From a virus: a DNA stretch of 64,000 nt. The notes under the pieces were generated by a model. That model saw nothing but the letters and a program-made list of their open reading frames with translations. It ran no database searches and was not told the origin of the DNA. This document shows, one piece after another, positions 42,255 to 50,597 of the stretch. The DNA lies in the IMG/VR virus record IMGVR_UViG_3300002835_000027, positions 1 to 64,000 of that record. One strand, 5' to 3'. The stretch's first letter is position 1; each line of letters begins with the position of its first letter. Both the position numbers and the translations under genes were made by a program.

Positions 42255-43859
42255 ATGAAAATATCTTATAGACAAGGTATCATTAAAAGTCAATTAACTG
42301 CAGTTAATGGCGAACAAATACCAGCGTTTTTAATAAAAGATGATTTAACTAATTATATTAAATTATACGTTAATGCATCATCTACTATTGTTACTTTTGC
42401 TCACGGTAATGCGAATTACTTATTTGAAGAATCTAATACAATTGAACATGCTTGGGGTCCATTTACACCTCCATTAAAAGCATCATATTGGTTATATTGG
42501 GATTTAAATATTGAAACTGGTATTCGTACTTTTGGCCATACAACATTAGTTCCTATTATTTCAAACGTAGCTCCAGTTTATCCAGAAACCGACCAACATT
42601 GGTTTAATAAAGCTGATAATATTATGTATGTTTGGAATGGGTTAGGTTGGACTGAAACTATTCGTTTATTTGCCGGTATATACAGCGGAAATAAAATTAC
42701 GCCTTATAAATTAGAATCACAAGTTAATTTAACTGGAAATATTTACGCCGGCTTTATTTTATTCGACGATGAAAATTTACCAATCAAAAAAACAAATTCT
42801 AATCATTTTTTAACAACTGAAACTCAATTTTATACGACTAAATCAAATACAAGTCCAGTAAAATTTGATACGACTACAGTTTATGTAAAGGCTGCTGAAA
42901 ATATTCCAGAATATAAAGCAGTTGCTTATTATGATGATGATTCTATTATGTTAGCTAGTTATACGGATCAATATCATAGACCAGCCGCTGGTTTAATTAA
43001 AAATGAAACTTTTAAAGATCAAACAACTGCGATTGTTTCTGATGGCTATATTACTAACGTAGCTTGGGATTGGAGTGGAGTTCCTGTATCGACGCCATTA
43101 TATTTAGGCCAACACGGTACATTACAATTATTACCTCCGAAATCAGGTTTTGTTCAAAAAATCGGAACCGTCGTTTCTGCAGATACTATTTTATTAAATA
43201 TTGAATCTCAGATTATCTACAATACAGCAGATCATATTAATTTTTCAATACCGGTCGCAATCGATACGGTATCTGGTAAATTATATACATCGTATCCAAA
43301 TAACCAAACATTACCGACAGTCACTGCCGAACCAAATATTATGGTTAATGGAGTTAATGCTCCGGTTCCGGCTCCTGATAGCACTGCAAATACGATGCAA
43401 TTTGCAGGTTATACCTATATTCAAAAAACAGCTTTAGATGTTTGGACGTTAGGTCATAATTTAGCGACAACTAAAGTATTTGTTCAAGTTTACGATACTG
43501 ATGGTTCATATATTGTTCCAGAACATATTATCGTCGCCGATGCAAATAATATTAAAGTAATATTTAATGAACCGACTAGTGGTACAGCTCAAGTTGTGTT
43601 ATTCTTAAAACCTGGGGCGGTTGATGTTATTAGTGTTGATACTCCGGTTTATGAATATTCGCAACAAACACCGTCGAATAATTGGATTATTAATCATGGT
43701 ATTAGTGAAATTCCTATTACTAGAGTGTTTATTGAGGATTTAGCGAATTTAGGAACTTATATTGTGATTCATCCATTGCGAATCATACATAATAAGTCGT
43801 CTAAACAGACTATTATTAAATTTAATAAACCGACGGTCGGTAAAGTTCGATTTATATAA
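42255..43859 (+). CDS. Tail fibre/structural protein, copy B of a paralogous pair
   Basis: A 534-residue paralogue of the preceding gene with the same N-terminal plan (Y-R-Q-G-I-I-K, V-T-F-A-H-G-N-A-N-Y-L-F-E-E, A-W-G-P-F, Y-W-L-Y-W-D-L, H-W-F-N). It is longer because it ends with two copies of the C-terminal module instead of one: W-T-L-G-H-N-L ... V-F-N-E-P-T-S-G-T-A-Q-V-V and W-I-I-N-H-G-I ... I-I-K-F-N-K-P-T-V-G-K-V-R. The 26-base gap from copy A contains AAGG near the ATG. A late promoter for the next gene overlaps its stop codon. Confidence 0.6.
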   Translation: MKISYRQGIIKSQLTAVNGEQIPAFLIKDDLTNYIKLYVNASSTIVTFAHGNANYLFEESNTIEHAWGPFTPPLKASYWLYWDLNIETGIRTFGHTTLVPIISNVAPVYPETDQHWFNKADNIMYVWNGLGWTETIRLFAGIYSGNKITPYKLESQVNLTGNIYAGFILFDDENLPIKKTNSNHFLTTETQFYTTKSNTSPVKFDTTTVYVKAAENIPEYKAVAYYDDDSIMLASYTDQYHRPAAGLIKNETFKDQTTAIVSDGYITNVAWDWSGVPVSTPLYLGQHGTLQLLPPKSGFVQKIGTVVSADTILLNIESQIIYNTADHINFSIPVAIDTVSGKLYTSYPNNQTLPTVTAEPNIMVNGVNAPVPAPDSTANTMQFAGYTYIQKTALDVWTLGHNLATTKVFVQVYDTDGSYIVPEHIIVADANNIKVIFNEPTSGTAQVVLFLKPGAVDVISVDTPVYEYSQQTPSNNWIINHGISEIPITRVFIEDLANLGTYIVIHPLRIIHNKSSKQTIIKFNKPTVGKVRFI

Positions 43860-43862
43860 ATA
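43855..43862 (+). promoter_or_regulatory. T4-type late promoter overlapping a stop codon
   Basis: A perfect TATAAATATT covers the stop codon of the preceding gene and lies 38 bases upstream of the next ATG, which has AGGAGA as ribosome-binding site. Confidence 0.7.
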
Positions 43863-43900
43863 TTAGCACGCAAGCATCCATTTAATTTTTAGGAGATAAT

Positions 43901-44131
43901 ATGGCTTGGAATCCAATAAGTAAACAATACAATCCAGATATTCCAGAAGCAGTTTGGATTATAGATCATGGTTTAGATACCTCAGTTCCAGCAATAGATT
44001 GCTGGGTTAAATTGAACCCGGCGGTGGAAGAATATACTGCGATAATTCCGTTAGAAACTCGAGTGGTAGATAACAATACAGTACATATTTCCTTTTCGAG
44101 TCCTTTATTAGGCACCGCAAAAATATATTAA
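43901..44131 (+). CDS. Stand-alone fibre C-terminal module, 76 residues
   Basis: The whole protein is one copy of the module found at the C-termini of the neighbouring fibre proteins: W-I-I-D-H-G-L, D-C-W-V-K-L, I-I-P-L-E-T-R-V-V-D-N-N-T-V-H-I-S-F and P-L-L-G-T-A-K-I-Y. AGGAGA gives it a strong ribosome-binding site and a late promoter lies just upstream. It may add to a fibre in trans or cap one. It is a real gene by codon pattern and context, but its function is unknown. Confidence 0.65.
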   Translation: MAWNPISKQYNPDIPEAVWIIDHGLDTSVPAIDCWVKLNPAVEEYTAIIPLETRVVDNNTVHISFSSPLLGTAKIY

Positions 44132-44143
44132 TAGGGATTTAAA

Positions 44144-44356
44144 ATGGCCGTACAATCTTTTTTCTTTGATACTCCAGCTACTGAATGGCAAGTTCAACAT
44201 AACTTTAACAGTCATTTTGTTAATATTGATGTTGTTGTTTTTTATAATAGTGCTTGGGAAACCATATTACCAACTGATATTAAATCACTTAATGCGAATA
44301 CAACATTGGTTACCTTTACTACGCCAATGACTGGTTTAGCTCGCGTAGCGTATTAA
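44144..44356 (+). CDS. Stand-alone fibre C-terminal module, 70 residues
   Basis: A second single-module protein, 12 bases after the first. It has W-Q-V-Q-H-N-F-N-S, V-N-I-D-V-V-V-F, I-L-P-T-D-I-K-S-L-N-A-N-T-T-L-V-T-F and P-M-T-G-L-A-R-V-A-Y. It is as different from the first as either is from the modules inside the larger proteins, so it is not a recent tandem copy. GGGATT precedes the ATG. Confidence 0.65.
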   Translation: MAVQSFFFDTPATEWQVQHNFNSHFVNIDVVVFYNSAWETILPTDIKSLNANTTLVTFTTPMTGLARVAY

Positions 44357-44378
44357 TTACAGAACTATTAATGATTAT

Positions 44379-45464
44379 ATGCAACCAAATAATATAACAG
44401 TAGATATTGAAGGTAGATGTATTATTTCCGACGATTTAGGGATTATACATCTAAATAAAACAAATTCATTACATTGCCAAAATTTATCTAGAGCTTTGAC
44501 TCGAGGATTGGCTTATGAAAATAATGCTCATATTCATAGAATAGCGTTTGGAAATGGCGGAACTTATTTAGACGCCGCATATAATACTATTAAAAATAAA
44601 CCAAATAATGGTCTATCGCCTGATTTGGCTGGATATAAATCTAGATTATATAATGAAATATATTCGGAAATTATATCAGCCAATGAAGATTTGGGTGCTG
44701 GGTTAGGTACTTACGCAGCTAGTGATCCGACTAATGGTTCTGGTGTTATAAGTAATGAATTATATGATGAGGAACCGCCATATTCTCAAGTAATATTAAC
44801 TTGCGTTATTAATAAAAATGAGCCTAGTGGTCAATATCTAACCCAGATTTCAAATGATTCGTCTAATACTACGTTTGAATTTGATGAAATTGCATTATTT
44901 GTTGGTGGTGCCGATTCTGAAATGGCGACTAGTGGATATCAATCAATCACTATAAGCACTCCTAATTTATTTGTAAATTCCGGATTAAAACGCAATAAAA
45001 GTTATGATTTATCTTTAAATATCAATGGGGCGATAAAGCAATATAGCATTTATACTGGCCCATTAAAAGCTGATAATAATATTAATTTTGCTGAAATGGT
45101 TGTTATATTAAGACAATACATAAAAGGTATTTCGATTGATATGAGTGATACTGCAGCTACTGCACTATTCGGTTATTTGGTATTTAAAGGTAAAACGGTA
45201 AGTACTAATTCATTATTATCAACCATATCTATAGTCGAAGATCATGATAATCTTAATTGGTTATTTAATAATATCCCGTTAATGACTAGTATAAATGAGC
45301 CGGTTGCTGGTACGGTTGCTAGCGTAGCGAATAATAGAAATAATCCATCTCAAGAATTATCTAGAATGCTAACTCATTTAATTTTAGATAGACCAATTAA
45401 AAAATCAGCAGATCGTATTTTTATAATTAAGTATATACTAAATATTAGAATTCGAGGTAAATAA
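44379..45464 (+). CDS. Virion structural protein, member 1 of a tandem trio
   Basis: A 361-residue protein of a family common in T4-like phages. It opens with V-D-I-E-G-R-C-I-I-S-D-D, then H-L-N-K-T-N-S-L-H, then R-A-L-T-R-G-L-A and I-A-F-G-N-G-G-T-Y. F-E-F-D-E-I-A-L-F-V-G-G closes the conserved half and S-R-M-L-T-H-L-I-L-D-R-P-I-K-K the C-terminus. The family is virion-associated, probably baseplate or fibre attachment, from recollection of similar proteins. No clear ribosome-binding site is seen, so it may depend on coupling with the small module gene before it. Confidence 0.6.
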   Translation: MQPNNITVDIEGRCIISDDLGIIHLNKTNSLHCQNLSRALTRGLAYENNAHIHRIAFGNGGTYLDAAYNTIKNKPNNGLSPDLAGYKSRLYNEIYSEIISANEDLGAGLGTYAASDPTNGSGVISNELYDEEPPYSQVILTCVINKNEPSGQYLTQISNDSSNTTFEFDEIALFVGGADSEMATSGYQSITISTPNLFVNSGLKRNKSYDLSLNINGAIKQYSIYTGPLKADNNINFAEMVVILRQYIKGISIDMSDTAATALFGYLVFKGKTVSTNSLLSTISIVEDHDNLNWLFNNIPLMTSINEPVAGTVASVANNRNNPSQELSRMLTHLILDRPIKKSADRIFIIKYILNIRIRGK

Positions 45465-45465
45465 T

Positions 45466-46500
45466 ATGAAAAATAATTTACCCGTTACTATTACTGGACA
45501 TTGCTTAATTACTGATGATTTAGATAATGTCCATTTAAACCAATCTAATGCTATTCATTCTCCTAATATGTCGCAAATTATTGCAAGAATATTATCGAGG
45601 GAAGGTAATAGTTCTGTTGCTCGAATTGGTTTAGGTAACGGGGGAACTTATTATGATACGATATCGAAATCAACGACATTAAAATATAAACACGTTCGAG
45701 ATGGATTACCACCGGCTGATATGGGGTGGAATTCAACCTTATATAATGAAACATTATCTATTACTAATTTTAATATGTATAGTGTGGATAATGATAGATT
45801 ATCTCAAGTTATAATTGAATTTAAATTAGATAACTTTAATTTACCGACTCAATTGATTAGAAATATTAATGATTATATTCCATTAAAATTAAATGAACCT
45901 TTTGTTTTTAATGAAATTGGTTTATTTAGTGGGGGTTTACCATTAAAACCTACTCATGGATATCAGACCGTTCGATTATCGACTGATAGTTTAGATAATA
46001 TATGTATTGATGCCGGTAATTATGAATATATTATCGTAATAGATGATGGAGAACCGCGGTTAATATCATTAAATATTTTAAAATCAATAACTTATTTAGA
46101 ATTAATTGATTTGCTGAATATTGATTTAGCTAAATATAATGCAACTGCCTCGATAATCTGCTATAACGATGGTAGTATTATAAACAGTTATATTAAAATT
46201 CAGAGTAATAATGTTAGTAAATATTCAAAAGTAAATATTAAAAAAATACATCCGGTTAATAATTGGTTATTTGGCTCATTAAAACATTATTCCGAATTAA
46301 ATAAACCAATAAATGGTAAATCGGCGGGGATGAGAAACCATCCATTAGATCCAGCAAAAGAAAGTGAACGATTATTAACTCATATTATCTTTTCACCAGT
46401 CTTAAAATCAAACAGTCGAACTTTTAATATACGATATACTTTAACTATACATACTAAAAAATCAGAAAATAAAGATAAACAAGTATTGGTGATAATATGA
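45466..46500 (+). CDS. Virion structural protein, member 2 of a tandem trio
   Basis: A 344-residue paralogue of its neighbours: I-T-G-H-C-L-I-T-D-D, H-L-N-Q-S-N-A-I-H, I-G-L-G-N-G-G-T-Y, F-V-F-N-E-I-G-L-F-S-G-G and R-L-L-T-H-I-I-F-S-P-V-L-K. The order and spacing of motifs equal member 1. The last 20 residues are Lys-rich. The start is 1 base after the preceding stop and its end overlaps the next ATG (ATGA), so the trio is one coupled unit. Confidence 0.6.
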   Translation: MKNNLPVTITGHCLITDDLDNVHLNQSNAIHSPNMSQIIARILSREGNSSVARIGLGNGGTYYDTISKSTTLKYKHVRDGLPPADMGWNSTLYNETLSITNFNMYSVDNDRLSQVIIEFKLDNFNLPTQLIRNINDYIPLKLNEPFVFNEIGLFSGGLPLKPTHGYQTVRLSTDSLDNICIDAGNYEYIIVIDDGEPRLISLNILKSITYLELIDLLNIDLAKYNATASIICYNDGSIINSYIKIQSNNVSKYSKVNIKKIHPVNNWLFGSLKHYSELNKPINGKSAGMRNHPLDPAKESERLLTHIIFSPVLKSNSRTFNIRYTLTIHTKKSENKDKQVLVII

Positions 46501-47771
46501 GTTATAATGTTAATATACTGGGTCATTGTAAAATATTAGACGACAATAACAATGTAATATTAGACCAAAAAAACGATATACATCCAGCTAATATGGCTAG
46601 AATAATATCTCGCGGTCTCGCCGGCGAACAAAATCACTGGATTAGTAGCTTAAAACTGGGCGATATGGGTTCTTATCCAACTAACGATGGTATTATACAC
46701 CGAAGCGCTAATGATGGGTTAGAGCCGGATTATAATGGTTGGAGATCCTCATTATATAATCAAACTTATACTAAATATATCGATAATACTAATTTAACTA
46801 TTAGAAGTATAGAATCGGCTAATTCAAATTTCGGATTACCACTTACAGATCCATTATTTAATGCTGGTAGTATCAATGCTAATAATTCGAGTTTAGAAAT
46901 TAACCTATTATTAGATTCGGATGAACCATTTCATCAGCAAGATGGTGGGGTTTATGTATTTGATGAATTAGCTTTATATTCCGGATTATCGAATTATAAA
47001 AATTCTAGTTCTCATATAATATTATTAAATTTAACTGAGGATTCGGAACATCCGAATCTAATTAATAATCATGATTATATATTAGATATCAAAATAAATG
47101 GTGTTATTCGCCAATATACGATAACAACACTAAAATACGGGACTGGCATCAATTATAGATGCACATATTTAGATTTAATTGAATCATTAACTAATGCAGT
47201 TTATGATCCGACTTTTTTAATTCAAGTATCTTTTAATAAATTAGCTGGTTCTATTACTTTTTATAGTCCGAGTAGTATAATAGAAATAGTTCAATCTAAT
47301 GATAAAAACTGGTTATTTAATATATCTAGTTTTAATGGATTTGGTTTAAAATCAGTTACTAATAATAATATTGCGGAATTAGAACTCGAACAAACCGATA
47401 AAAATAATATAAGCAATCCATTAAAAGAAGCACCTCGTTTATTAACTCATATGACGTTTAATCCAGTTAGAAAACCAGCATTAAGTAATTATTATCTTAC
47501 TTATTGTATTGATATTCTAGTTGATAGAACAGATCCGGTTTCAGATGATTATACGATACCAGATGATTATCGAGTCACCAGTCCGTTTATATTTCATGCA
47601 GTAACTAGTTCTAATAGATGGACTATAAATCATAATTTAGGATATTATCCAAAAATTAATGTTTTTATTAATGATATTTTATATACGACATATCAAACAT
47701 CATATCCATCTGTTGATTCTATCGTATTAATTTTTGCTACGCCACAAATAGGCGTAGCAAAATTAGTTTAA
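46497..47771 (+). CDS. Virion structural protein, member 3 of a tandem trio, with fibre module
   Basis: A 424-residue paralogue (I-L-G-H-C-K-I-L-D-D, L-D-Q-K-N-D-I-H, S-L-K-L-G-D-M-G-S-Y, Y-V-F-D-E-L-A-L-Y-S-G, R-L-L-T-H-M-T-F-N-P-V-R-K). Unlike the other two it carries at its C-terminus the roughly 70-residue module of the fibre genes (W-T-I-N-H-N-L-G-Y-Y, I-N-V-F-I-N-D, V-L-I-F-A-T-P-Q-I-G-V-A-K). This links the two families and suggests the module is a portable connector. It ends 3 bases from the stop of a convergent gene. Confidence 0.6.
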   Translation: MSYNVNILGHCKILDDNNNVILDQKNDIHPANMARIISRGLAGEQNHWISSLKLGDMGSYPTNDGIIHRSANDGLEPDYNGWRSSLYNQTYTKYIDNTNLTIRSIESANSNFGLPLTDPLFNAGSINANNSSLEINLLLDSDEPFHQQDGGVYVFDELALYSGLSNYKNSSSHIILLNLTEDSEHPNLINNHDYILDIKINGVIRQYTITTLKYGTGINYRCTYLDLIESLTNAVYDPTFLIQVSFNKLAGSITFYSPSSIIEIVQSNDKNWLFNISSFNGFGLKSVTNNNIAELELEQTDKNNISNPLKEAPRLLTHMTFNPVRKPALSNYYLTYCIDILVDRTDPVSDDYTIPDDYRVTSPFIFHAVTSSNRWTINHNLGYYPKINVFINDILYTTYQTSYPSVDSIVLIFATPQIGVAKLV

Positions 47772-47774
47772 CAA

Positions 47775-48206
47775 TTATTTAGTTTTTGTTGGTTTTGCTA
47801 CTGCATCGAAACTAGGGGCGACTTCGGGCGCAACTTCTGGTGCTTGAAATGGTGCTTGTGTTGATGCTTGTTGGGGTGTATATGCGGCCTGCTGATTACT
47901 ACCGAATGGTAAAATATGACCATTTGTAGTTTTATGTTTTACTAATTGATTAAAAAATTCTAGAGCATTAGCACCATTACCTAAAGTATGCTGTTCTAAA
48001 ACTTTCCATAATTGATCATGCAATTGCGTATTTCTATTTTTTAAAATTTTGCGCAATCTTGATTTATCAATACGATCTAATGCATTTAATGGGAAATAAT
48101 AAACGTCGCCCGATGGTGCGCGGTTCATAATTGCACATTCAGTTAACATACCGTTTGCGTCTAGATCTAACCATTCAACGAATGGATATGGTGATTGAGG
48201 ATTCAT
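47775..48206 (-). CDS. Conserved phage protein with Pro/Ala/Gln-rich tail
   Basis: A 143-residue protein. The ATG is chosen because it has GGAG at 8 bases; upstream in-frame codons would extend into the late promoter. The globular part has F-V-E-W-L-D-L-D-A-N-G, C-A-I-M-N-R-A-P-S-G-D-V-Y-Y-F-P-L-N-A-L-D-R-I-D. The last 45 residues are Pro, Ala, Gln and Thr rich (A-P-F-Q-A-P-E-V-A-P-E-V-A-P), a flexible tail. I recall this family only as a conserved phage protein of unknown role; the late promoter suggests a virion or assembly function. Confidence 0.6.
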   Translation of the reverse strand: MNPQSPYPFVEWLDLDANGMLTECAIMNRAPSGDVYYFPLNALDRIDKSRLRKILKNRNTQLHDQLWKVLEQHTLGNGANALEFFNQLVKHKTTNGHILPFGSNQQAAYTPQQASTQAPFQAPEVAPEVAPSFDAVAKPTKTK

Positions 48207-48236
48207 GTAAAACTCCATATAAAATAATAATGTCAT

Positions 48237-48244
48237 TATTTATA
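48237..48244 (-). promoter_or_regulatory. T4-type late promoter, minus strand
   Basis: Read on the minus strand this is a perfect TATAAATAATG, 30 bases upstream of the chosen ATG. It is divergent from a plus-strand late element 20 bases away. Confidence 0.75.
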
Positions 48245-48264
48245 ACGGTATTTTTTGGGTGAAA

Positions 48265-48272
48265 AATAAATA
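48265..48272 (+). promoter_or_regulatory. T4-type late promoter, plus strand
   Basis: AATAAATAG lies 27 bases upstream of the holin-like gene. With the minus-strand element it forms a back-to-back late pair like that between sheath and tube. Confidence 0.6.
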
Positions 48273-48299
48273 GAATATTACAATTAACGGTGAACTTAT

Positions 48300-48614
48300 A
48301 TGGATGAAATAAATTTATTAATACTAAAAATATTAGTTTCGTACCAAGCTATTTTTTCGTATGGTGTTATTATAGGTATGATTGGGCATTACGCTAAAAA
48401 GAAAATTAAAGAAGAAACTGAGGTTAAACTTTCTGAGTGGTTCGGTAGTGTCGGTTTATATGGAACTATTAGTTCAATTAGTGCCGCATTTATGGCTATA
48501 TTAGGGGCGTTATCAAATGGTTTGATAACGCCTGATATGAGTATCTACTCGTTGCTTTATATCGGATTAACTACTGGATATACGGTAGATTCATCTTTAA
48601 ATAACGACAAATAG
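48300..48614 (+). CDS. Small membrane protein, holin candidate
   Basis: A 104-residue protein with three hydrophobic segments: about 6-30 (I-L-K-I-L-V-S-Y-Q-A-I-F-S-Y-G-V-I-I-G-M), about 53-72 (G-T-I-S-S-I-S-A-A-F-M-A-I-L-G-A-L) and about 80-97 (S-I-Y-S-L-L-Y-I-G-L-T-T-G-Y). A charged loop (A-K-K-K-I-K-E-E-T-E) separates the first two. Length and topology fit phage holins, and the T-T-G-Y-T-V-D-S-S-L-N end resembles small phage membrane proteins. It has a late promoter element. It is not next to the wall hydrolase, which weakens the holin call. Confidence 0.5.
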   Translation: MDEINLLILKILVSYQAIFSYGVIIGMIGHYAKKKIKEETEVKLSEWFGSVGLYGTISSISAAFMAILGALSNGLITPDMSIYSLLYIGLTTGYTVDSSLNNDK

Positions 48615-48615
48615 C

Positions 48616-49599
48616 TTATTTCAACGATAACATCGGTATATACGAATCAATAGCTTTACTAATATTTTTTAATTCGTATTTACCCAATACTTTTAAAAAT
48701 TTAAAATGATCGTACTTACCGATGTTATTAAATCCAGCTTCGATAGTATCCCACATAATTTGTTGGATATCTTCCGGCTGATGAGTTAAATTAGTTAATA
48801 ATTTATTTTCATTAACTGCAGTTCCAACCGTAATAGTTCTACCATCAGCATCAGTCCATTCAGAATTCATCAAATTCGTATGCAAATATGGATCGTAAAA
48901 TGCTTCTTTGATCTTCTTTTTTCTATATCTAGGATAAGCCGACGGAACATTATCTCCAGAATCTCCAGTCATAGCTTTTTCATATAAGTAATAATCAACT
49001 GAATCAAAACCACAATCTTCAACGTATCTATTATTCCCAGTAGCTGGATCGATTAATTGAACGTTTTTATATCTTAGTAATTGTAACATATCTTTATCGG
49101 TACTAATTACGGTAACACAATGATTATCATATAATGTAGTTTCAGTGCTTCTATTATCACTCGCGGTATCATCACCGCCATATTTTCTACAAATGCCGGC
49201 AATAAGATCATCAGCTTCTAAACCATCCGCGGCTAAACAAACAATAGATGTACAATCTTGAATTATCTGTTCAAATGTAGTAATAAATGATTTATACATT
49301 TGATATAATTCGATTTGAGTAGGTGTCATTGATTGTCTGCGATGACCTTTATATAGTTTTTTCATATACGCATCTTCAGATTGAGTATATTCTTTACGCC
49401 AAGGAGTTCTATCGAAAACGAATATCATCTTATGTGGTTTATATGTTCGATAATACTTATTAGTCATACCGAAACCGGTATTGAACGCTAATTTCATTAA
49501 TAAATCTTTATCCAATTCTCTACTATTTACATAAAACGCCTTATATAAAATAGTTGACATATCAAAAACTAATAAATGCTGTTTATCTATCGTATTCAT
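48616..49599 (-). CDS. rnh: RNase H / 5'-3' exonuclease (T4 Rnh, FEN family)
   Basis: This flap-nuclease-family enzyme removes RNA primers from lagging-strand DNA. Metal ligands of the family are visible: L-L-V-F-D-M-S (D13), M-I-F-V-F-D-R-T-P-W-R-K-E-Y, L-E-A-D-D-L-I-A-G-I, V-I-S-T-D-K-D-M-L-Q-L-L and M-T-G-D-S-G-D-N-V-P. At 327 residues it matches T4 Rnh (305). It is the last gene of the minus-strand replication unit, overlaps the preceding small gene by 4 bases and ends 1 base from the stop of the holin-like gene. Confidence 0.92.
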   Translation of the reverse strand: MNTIDKQHLLVFDMSTILYKAFYVNSRELDKDLLMKLAFNTGFGMTNKYYRTYKPHKMIFVFDRTPWRKEYTQSEDAYMKKLYKGHRRQSMTPTQIELYQMYKSFITTFEQIIQDCTSIVCLAADGLEADDLIAGICRKYGGDDTASDNRSTETTLYDNHCVTVISTDKDMLQLLRYKNVQLIDPATGNNRYVEDCGFDSVDYYLYEKAMTGDSGDNVPSAYPRYRKKKIKEAFYDPYLHTNLMNSEWTDADGRTITVGTAVNENKLLTNLTHQPEDIQQIMWDTIEAGFNNIGKYDHFKFLKVLGKYELKNISKAIDSYIPMLSLK

Positions 49600-49883
49600 T
49601 CAAAATCACTCGTAAAATCAGATTCTAATTTAAGTCGCTCTTCTAGCGACAAACTAGTCGCATGCAACCATTTTTGAACAACTATTTCATCACTCGCGCC
49701 ATGATATCCATTTGCTCTTAGATACCGAATAAAATCATCGTCCCAATCTAATTTTAATTCAATTCCTCTAACTGGATCAATTTTATCACTAACTATGCTA
49801 AAATGATTTTCTTTTTTCTGTTTTATCGATTCATTAACTTCAGATTCAGCCTTATTTTTAAATAATCTTTTAAATATATTCAT
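49596..49883 (-). CDS. Hypothetical small protein in the replication unit
   Basis: A 95-residue protein with a basic N-terminus (M-N-I-F-K-R-L-F-K-N-K) and a conserved-looking middle G-I-E-L-K-L-D-W-D-D-D-F-I-R-Y-L-R-A-N-G followed by I-V-Q-K-W-L. I recall a similar protein near clamp genes of T4-like phages but know no function. It lies 12 bases after the clamp gene and overlaps rnh by 4 bases, so co-expression with replication genes is certain in practice. Confidence 0.6.
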   Translation of the reverse strand: MNIFKRLFKNKAESEVNESIKQKKENHFSIVSDKIDPVRGIELKLDWDDDFIRYLRANGYHGASDEIVVQKWLHATSLSLEERLKLESDFTSDFE

Positions 49884-49895
49884 TGAAATACCCTA

Positions 49896-50588
49896 TTATG
49901 ATTTTTGAGGGATATAAAGATCGATACCTTTAGTATTAATTTTAATCATCCCTCGTTCGGTAATATAAAATTTCTTAGCATCGCAATCGGTAAATGCTGA
50001 TAATATAGATTTAATTGGGTACTTATAAACAAAATTAATATCTGAATTATCAACTAAATTATATGCGAAGCCTTCATTATACAGTAATTTATCATTATTT
50101 TCGTCCTGTAATTTATATTGAACCGAATTATTATCACACATAATCATAATAACGTCAGTTTTCATTGCATTTCGTCCTTTTTTAAGGATATTTACTAAAC
50201 TTTCTTCTATAGAAACTTCAAATAAATCATTTACTTTTGCACTAGTCGGTGCTTTAATTGCTAATGTATTAGCGCAACTATATTCTAAATTTAATCTATC
50301 AGTCGTGATAGATATCTTATCTGCATCCATATCCTCTGATTTAGTATGACATTCAATAATAGCATCATTCGAAACTAAATTTAATCTACTTAATAAAACA
50401 TCCATTCTATTAATACCAATCGATTTACATCCGATATTAATATCGCATTCTGTTAATATAGCGGCAGTGCGATCTTCATTGATCCCTCTAATAATATTAG
50501 GCTCTATAATAAATGATTCGATACTAAATAATTTAGCGACATGAACTGCATTTAATATTATATTTACTGTATTTTCGTCTAGTACCAT
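49896..50588 (-). CDS. 45: DNA polymerase sliding clamp (gp45-like)
   Basis: A 230-residue protein, nearly the length of T4 gp45 (228), located 9 bases after the polymerase gene. Two similar halves with alternating strands fit the clamp fold. S-I-G-I-N-R-M-D-V-L-L-S-R-L-N-L-V corresponds to the A-I-Y-D-L-N-G-F-L-G-I-L-S-L-V region of T4 gp45, and I-E-E-S-L-V-N-I-L-K-K-G-R to its second-half helix. The clamp tethers the polymerase and in T4 also activates gp55-dependent late transcription, and gp55 is encoded in this window. Sequence similarity is low, as is normal for clamps. Confidence 0.8.
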   Translation of the reverse strand: MVLDENTVNIILNAVHVAKLFSIESFIIEPNIIRGINEDRTAAILTECDINIGCKSIGINRMDVLLSRLNLVSNDAIIECHTKSEDMDADKISITTDRLNLEYSCANTLAIKAPTSAKVNDLFEVSIEESLVNILKKGRNAMKTDVIMIMCDNNSVQYKLQDENNDKLLYNEGFAYNLVDNSDINFVYKYPIKSILSAFTDCDAKKFYITERGMIKINTKGIDLYIPQKS

Positions 50589-50597
50589 CTCAATTCC

